9,141 nucleotides of DNA from Candidatus Moraniibacteriota bacterium (GTDB lineage: Bacteria > Patescibacteriota > Minisyncoccia > Moranbacterales > GCA-2747515). The translations under genes were made by a program, and so were the position numbers. Under the pieces are notes generated by a model. That model made no database searches. It was not told the DNA's origin and saw only the letters and a list, made by a program, of their open reading frames with translations. Positions 4,842-9,141 of the stretch are shown here, in pieces; the stretch's first letter is position 1; each line of letters starts with the position of its first letter. The stretch is from assembly GCA_029938745.1 (NCBI GenBank), contig JAOZUJ010000017.1, positions 1-9,141 of the forward strand, written 5' to 3'.

Positions 4842-6482
4842 TTAGAAAAAGAATGAAATAACTAAAATAATGGCATAAAGTGAAACGATGAGGAATGTGA
4901 TGCCAATTGTTTGTTTTGGTGAAAAAATAAATTTGTTATTCTTGTGACCAACAAGTGTCCAAAAACTTAGCGTGCTGGCGAGCAATGCTGGTATGAGCAG
5001 TATTTTTGTGCCAAATGTAAATACGCTTAACATAAATGAAATAAAGACACCGACTGCAATAATTGTCCGTCCTGTTTTTTCTCCAAATAATACCGGAATC
5101 GTATAAATATCATTAGCCTTATCGCCAGCAATATCTTTGAGATCTTTGATAGGCAGTGAAATTGTATATGCAACAATGAGCAGAACTGCAACATACGGTG
5201 GAAAATTATTTAAGGAGTGATCTGGTGAAATTGTGATAAAGCCGATTGCAACAACAAAAAATGATGCAAGTGCAGCAACAAATGTTGCAACAATTGGAAA
5301 CTTTTTTAAGCGTAGTGGAGGGGTATTATATAGAAAAGAAAGTGAATGATAAATAATGAGAATAAGTGCTGCATACCCATTAATTGCAGTTGCAATAACA
5401 ATGGACAAAATTGCAAAAATAATACCAATTTTTTTATAAGAGACTACATCAATGATGCCTGTAATAAGTGGTCGTGAAGGATTGCTAATAACATCAATTT
5501 TTTGATCTACGCAGTCATTAAGGATGACAGTGCTATACCATGCAAAAATAATTGCGATGCACAACAAAATAAATGCAAGTGCTGAAAAAAATGATGGTAA
5601 TAGAATTGCATCGCCAAAAGTAAGTGCAATGCACATGCCAAGACAGAGTAGTCCAATATGATAGATTGTTTGAATTGGTCGAATATTTGTTGCAAGTGCG
5701 ATAAAGAGATTTTTTTTTGTTTTGTACAAAATAATCAGTGTAACGATAATACCTAAGAGTACATAAATTAATGACATTTTTATACTCACTGCAAGTACTG
5801 GATTTGTAATTGCATTACCAAGAATTGTTGTTGGAGAGGCAATAAATCCTGCAACGTCAGCTTTTTGTGTTGCAAGGTGTTTTGAGGATGCTGTAAATGT
5901 AATAATAGATGGCAGACTACTCATGAAAAAGAATATGACATAAGTAGCAAGCATAATGAGTGCTGTACGAGTAGCTTTTTTTGTTTTGAGCCATGTGATG
6001 AATCCGAAAAATATAATTGCACATATAGCCATAATACGTGTGCCATAAGTGATACCGTCACGTGGTTTGTCACCAAAAAAAGTTATAAAACTTTTACCCA
6101 GTCCTGTTGGACTATCAAAAAGATAATAGCTCACAAAAGCCATATTATCAAAATACATCATTGAGATAATTCGATCAAAAACAGGTGGTAAAATAATCAT
6201 CAAAAATGCAAAAAGAAAAATAGTAATACTGGTTTTTTGTGAAATAGTGCCAATTTTGATCATCAAAAATATACAGATAATGAAAAAAAGAAAGAAAAAT
6301 GATGCTGTATGAAGAAATTCATAAAAATAAAAATATGGTGTATGGGTTGAAAAAAGAGAAAGCCAATTTTCTACACCAAGTCGCACCAATACAATAGCAA
6401 GAATAGTTAAAACAACATTACCAATGGAGTATGGCGTGTTGATGATGGATAATATAAAATTGTGTATTTTTTGCTTATACAT
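4842..6482 (-). CDS. UbiA-family prenyltransferase with extra N-terminal membrane domain
   Basis: This 546-residue polytopic protein has a C-terminal half (about 262-546) that is a full-length UbiA-type intramembrane prenyltransferase. Such enzymes attach a polyprenyl chain from its diphosphate to an acceptor. Both Asp-rich motifs are present: NDCVDQKID (322-330) followed by NPSRPL (334-339), and DLKDIAGD (447-454) followed by DIYTIP (458-463). YNTPPLRLKK (385-394) is also typical. A start-like IRP (267-269) marks where ordinary UbiA proteins begin. The first roughly 260 residues form an additional domain of about six helices with a loop containing GKSFITFFGDKPRDGITYG (129-147), which I do not recognise. 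The acceptor cannot be told from sequence. A good Shine-Dalgarno (AAGG, 8 nt from the ATG on the minus strand) supports this start and thus the long form. It diverges from a methyltransferase gene across 106 bp. Confidence 0.88.
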   Translation of the reverse strand: MYKQKIHNFILSIINTPYSIGNVVLTILAIVLVRLGVENWLSLFSTHTPYFYFYEFLHTASFFFLFFIICIFLMIKIGTISQKTSITIFLFAFLMIILPPVFDRIISMMYFDNMAFVSYYLFDSPTGLGKSFITFFGDKPRDGITYGTRIMAICAIIFFGFITWLKTKKATRTALIMLATYVIFFFMSSLPSIITFTASSKHLATQKADVAGFIASPTTILGNAITNPVLAVSIKMSLIYVLLGIIVTLIILYKTKKNLFIALATNIRPIQTIYHIGLLCLGMCIALTFGDAILLPSFFSALAFILLCIAIIFAWYSTVILNDCVDQKIDVISNPSRPLITGIIDVVSYKKIGIIFAILSIVIATAINGYAALILIIYHSLSFLYNTPPLRLKKFPIVATFVAALASFFVVAIGFITISPDHSLNNFPPYVAVLLIVAYTISLPIKDLKDIAGDKANDIYTIPVLFGEKTGRTIIAVGVFISFMLSVFTFGTKILLIPALLASTLSFWTLVGHKNNKFIFSPKQTIGITFLIVSLYAIILVISFFF

Positions 6483-6588
6483 CTTACCTTATGGTATCAT
6501 AAAAAACATTATTAGTTTCTTTTTGCTGCGTAGTATTATATATTAAATATGTACAGAGCACAAAGGAAATTCTTTTTATTTTCAATTT
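6483..6588. other. Divergent promoter region, UbiA gene and methyltransferase gene
   Basis: This 106-bp AT-rich region lies between two divergent starts. On the minus strand AAGGTAAG directly precedes the UbiA ATG as a ribosome binding site, with a TATGAT -10-like hexamer 13 nt upstream of the ATG. On the plus strand TAGTATTATATATTA (6531-6545) offers -10-like sequence for the methyltransferase, but no -35 is convincing. A purine run AAAGGAAA lies about 20 nt before the methyltransferase ATG, too far to be a normal Shine-Dalgarno. Confidence 0.4.
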
Positions 6589-7464
6589 ATGAGTCAATCT
6601 TCATATACAAAAGAAAATATTGCCAAGCACTATGATGATTTTAGTGAATTATATGAGAATTGGTCAGGGTCCACAAATGGTGGATATCATTATGGTATTG
6701 CAAAACGCATGTCAGATGTGTTACACAATGATATTATGGTAGCTCATTTGAGTAATTATATTATAGATTCTTTTGATATAAATGGAAATGATGCGCCGGT
6801 AATTTTTGATGCTGGATGTGGCTCTGGTGATGTTGCGCAAATAATTGCAAAGCGATATAAAAAAGCACAAATTTATGGCATGACACTCTCTCTGGAACAG
6901 TATGAAATTGCACAAAAAAAACATACAATGAATAAACAAATTTCTGTAGTTCATGGCGATTTTGAAAAAACAGATTTCACAAATGAAAAATTTGATATTA
7001 TTTTTTTTGTTGATTCAATTTGTCATGCAACAGATGAAGATAAATTTCTTGCGTTAAAAGAGAGTTATCGAATATTAAAGCCAGGAGGGAAATTGATCAT
7101 TTGTGATGCTTTTTTGCAAAGAGATCGATTACAATGGAGTAAATGGTTTATGTTCATTAATCAAAAAGTACTTGATATTTGGCGTGTAAATATGTGGGGC
7201 GTTGAAAGTAAAATAAAAGAGAGAGCATTGTCACTCGGGTATGTTGATTATAGTGCAGTAAACTTAACATGGCGCATCACGCCTTCTGTATTACATATTA
7301 TTCTTACTAAAATTCCATGGGCTATGTGGAAGTCTGTGCAAGATAAAAAATATCTCAAAGAATTTTCATATTTTTTGCGTCTCGGTATTTATGCACCGTT
7401 ATTGGGCATGCATCCCATATTTCGTTATCAATTGGTAACAATGCAAAAACCACAAAAAAATTAA
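6589..7464 (+). CDS. Class I SAM-dependent methyltransferase, tocopherol/cyclopropane-type fold
   Basis: This 291-residue cytoplasmic or membrane-associated methyltransferase has motif I VIFDAGCGSGD (71-81), a post-I segment IYGMTLSLEQYEIAQKK (95-111), GDF (123-125), the core FDIIFFVDSICHATD (135-149) and LKPGGKLIICD (163-173). The N-terminal stretch AKHYDDFSELYENW and the T-L-S-x-x-Q-x-x-x-A helix resemble the tocopherol, sterol and cyclopropane group that methylates lipid or prenyl-ring substrates. The C-terminal third, after about residue 185, is rich in Trp and hydrophobics and could contact a lipid (inference). Its closest context is the divergent UbiA gene, so a prenylated aromatic or lipid substrate is plausible but unproven. 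A helicase gene follows after 22 bp, probably on the same mRNA. No close Shine-Dalgarno precedes the ATG. Confidence 0.85.
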   Translation: MSQSSYTKENIAKHYDDFSELYENWSGSTNGGYHYGIAKRMSDVLHNDIMVAHLSNYIIDSFDINGNDAPVIFDAGCGSGDVAQIIAKRYKKAQIYGMTLSLEQYEIAQKKHTMNKQISVVHGDFEKTDFTNEKFDIIFFVDSICHATDEDKFLALKESYRILKPGGKLIICDAFLQRDRLQWSKWFMFINQKVLDIWRVNMWGVESKIKERALSLGYVDYSAVNLTWRITPSVLHIILTKIPWAMWKSVQDKKYLKEFSYFLRLGIYAPLLGMHPIFRYQLVTMQKPQKN

Positions 7465-7486
7465 TATTATAGATAGTATAGAAATT

Positions 7487-9141
7487 ATGAGTGATTTATT
7501 ACAGGGATTAAATCAGCCACAAATACAAGCAGTGAAGGCGTTCAATGGGCCATTTTTGGTGAGTGCTGGTGCTGGTTCTGGTAAAACAACTGCACTGACA
7601 CGACGTATCGCATATTTGATTCGTGAGAGAGCTGTGTCGCCACACAATATTTTAGCTGTGACATTTACCAATAAGGCAGCAGCCGAGATGCGTGTGCGTG
7701 TTGGTGATCTCATTGATTCAAGATATGTAAATCCACTTGTGGGCACGTTTCACAGTGTATGTGTCAGGATGCTCAGAGAAGATATTCATCATCTGGGATA
7801 TGAACAAAATTTTACAATTTTAGATGCACATGATCAATTAGTGCTTGTAAAAAAAATTGCCAAAGAATTAGAATTATCAAAACAACAATTTGCACCACGA
7901 GCAATGCTTGAGGGTATTTCTCGTGCAAAAAATGACCTCCTGTCACCAGAATTATTTAATGCACAAGTTGACGGTTATTATGAGGAACAACTTGCACGTG
8001 TATACGATATGTATCAGCGAACACTCCGAGAAAATCATAGTCTTGATTTTGATGATATCATTCGTTTGACGAATGCGTTATTTGCAGAACATCCAAGTGT
8101 ACTGAAAAAGTATCAAGAGAAATTTCAGTATGTACTCGTTGATGAATATCAAGATACAAATCATGCGCAGTATACACTAATTAAAAATCTTACAAATACA
8201 CATCATAATATTTTTGTTGTTGGTGATGACTGGCAATCGATTTATAAGTGGCGCGGTGCAGATATACGTAATATTCTGAATTTTGAAAAAGATTTTCCAA
8301 ATGCAACTGTTATTAAATTAGAACAAAATTATCGTTCAACACAAAATATTTTGGACGCAGCATATACAGTTATTCAACACAATAGTGATAGGAGTGATAA
8401 AAAAATATGGACAGATACCGGCAAAGGTAAGCAACTGGTATCTTTTGAGGCATGTGATGAGCGAGAGGAAGCAATGTATATTGTAGAAATTGTACAAAAA
8501 ATGATGGAGGATGAATATAGTGGTAAAGATTTTGTAGTGCTGTATCGTACAAATGCACAATCACGTATTGTGGAAGAATATTTTTTGAAAAATGGTGTGA
8601 GTTATCGTATTGTTGGTGGTATCAAATTTTATGAGCGTAAGGAGGTAAAAGATATAATGGCATACTTGCGATTAGTATCCAATCCTGCGGGCACATTATC
8701 ACTTGAGAGAGCTGTATCGAGTCCACGTCGTGGAATTGGTGGCAAAACGTTTGAGCAATGGTTTGGTGGTATGCGAGAAACTGGAATGAATGCAATTGAG
8801 TTTGGTTTAAGTGAACATATTGCACAATTTGTAAAAGCAAAAAGTAAGCAAAAAGCAATTCATGATTTTTGTGTGCTCATTGATAACGCACGAACATATG
8901 CAGATAAACATTCACTCACAGATTTGATTACATATCTTTATGAAAAGAGTGGTTTCAAAAATTCTCTATTAGATGGAACGACAGAAGGTGAGGCGCGTGA
9001 CGAAAATGTGCAAGAGCTTTTATCAGTTGCTACAAAGTATGAAGACATTGATGATGCATTGCACAAATTTATTGAAGAAGTTGCACTTGTGAGTGATACG
9101 GATCGTATTGATCAAGATACGGACATGGTTCATCTCATGAC
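7487..9141 (+). CDS. pcrA: UvrD/PcrA-type superfamily 1A DNA helicase, 3' truncated by window
   Basis: The frame is open from ATG 7487 to the window end, giving 551 codons of a protein normally about 650-750 residues long. It is an ATP-dependent 3'-5' helicase/translocase for repair and for removing proteins from DNA. Visible motifs in order: Q-motif LNQPQ (8-12), Walker A SAGAGSGKTT (26-35), Ia VTFTNKAAAEM (58-68), Ib GTFHS (86-90), Walker B VLVDEYQDT (216-224), motif III VGDDWQSIYKWRGAD (245-259), motif IV EQNYRST (279-285) and, in domain 2A/2B, RIVGG followed by YERKEVKD. The end of the window, DMVHLM, is the start of motif V; motif VI and the C-terminal region are missing. In motif III Trp replaces the more common Asp before the conserved Gln. 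The start is supported by the Q-motif at the usual distance; no strong ribosome binding site is seen. UvrD versus PcrA naming is not resolvable from the sequence alone. Confidence 0.93.
   Translation, partial: MSDLLQGLNQPQIQAVKAFNGPFLVSAGAGSGKTTALTRRIAYLIRERAVSPHNILAVTFTNKAAAEMRVRVGDLIDSRYVNPLVGTFHSVCVRMLREDIHHLGYEQNFTILDAHDQLVLVKKIAKELELSKQQFAPRAMLEGISRAKNDLLSPELFNAQVDGYYEEQLARVYDMYQRTLRENHSLDFDDIIRLTNALFAEHPSVLKKYQEKFQYVLVDEYQDTNHAQYTLIKNLTNTHHNIFVVGDDWQSIYKWRGADIRNILNFEKDFPNATVIKLEQNYRSTQNILDAAYTVIQHNSDRSDKKIWTDTGKGKQLVSFEACDEREEAMYIVEIVQKMMEDEYSGKDFVVLYRTNAQSRIVEEYFLKNGVSYRIVGGIKFYERKEVKDIMAYLRLVSNPAGTLSLERAVSSPRRGIGGKTFEQWFGGMRETGMNAIEFGLSEHIAQFVKAKSKQKAIHDFCVLIDNARTYADKHSLTDLITYLYEKSGFKNSLLDGTTEGEARDENVQELLSVATKYEDIDDALHKFIEEVALVSDTDRIDQDTDMVHLM

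Noticed and set aside
7513..8858. Minus-strand open frames inside the helicase region
   Set aside because: They lie opposite a continuous helicase frame with motifs Q to IV in order; they are antisense shadows.
1..9141. Alternative genetic code with UGA as glycine, as in some CPR groups
   Set aside because: The deaminase ends at TGA exactly at the family's C-terminal Tyr, and I saw no long frame interrupted by TGA at conserved glycines.
1..9141. CRISPR array, insertion sequence or prophage
   Set aside because: There are no regularly spaced direct repeats, transposase or phage genes; the only DNA repeats seen are short palindromes.

Overview
The window is AT-rich bacterial DNA with closely packed short operons on both strands. 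Reading frames use TAA, TAG and TGA as stops; the deaminase gene ends in TGA exactly where its family normally ends. Low GC, mostly absent Shine-Dalgarno motifs, small lipoprotein and membrane genes of unknown function and a cysteine-repeat surface protein together suggest an uncultivated lineage such as Patescibacteria (CPR). This placement is inference; no single gene here proves it.

Layout. Positions 1-174 hold the C-terminal end of an RlpA-like double-psi beta-barrel protein. Convergent with it (237-1304, minus) is a lipoprotein made almost entirely of a 26-residue repeat with two cysteines per unit. A 250-bp intergenic region with promoter-like and hairpin elements leads into a guanine deaminase (1555-2031, plus). 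A near-palindromic bidirectional terminator separates it from a minus-strand three-gene cassette (3861 to 2218): an MFS-type membrane protein, a small signal-peptide/one-TM protein and a four-TM protein. Divergent from the cassette is ksgA (3968-4819, plus), which carries an in-frame 36-bp GC-rich palindrome. Next, on the minus strand (6482-4842), is a UbiA-type prenyltransferase with a large extra N-terminal membrane domain. Divergent from that are a SAM methyltransferase (6589-7464) and a UvrD/PcrA helicase (7487 to the window end, cut before motif V).

How the genes may work together. Guanine deaminase (purine salvage), KsgA (ribosome maturation) and PcrA (DNA repair) are independent housekeeping functions. 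The UbiA protein and the divergent methyltransferase could act on the same prenylated lipid. The MFS/small/four-TM set is tightly spaced and probably forms one membrane system of unknown role.

The most notable items are the protein-coding palindromic insertion in ksgA, the highly regular cysteine-repeat lipoprotein, the extended UbiA protein with its methyltransferase neighbour, and the uncharacterised membrane cassette.
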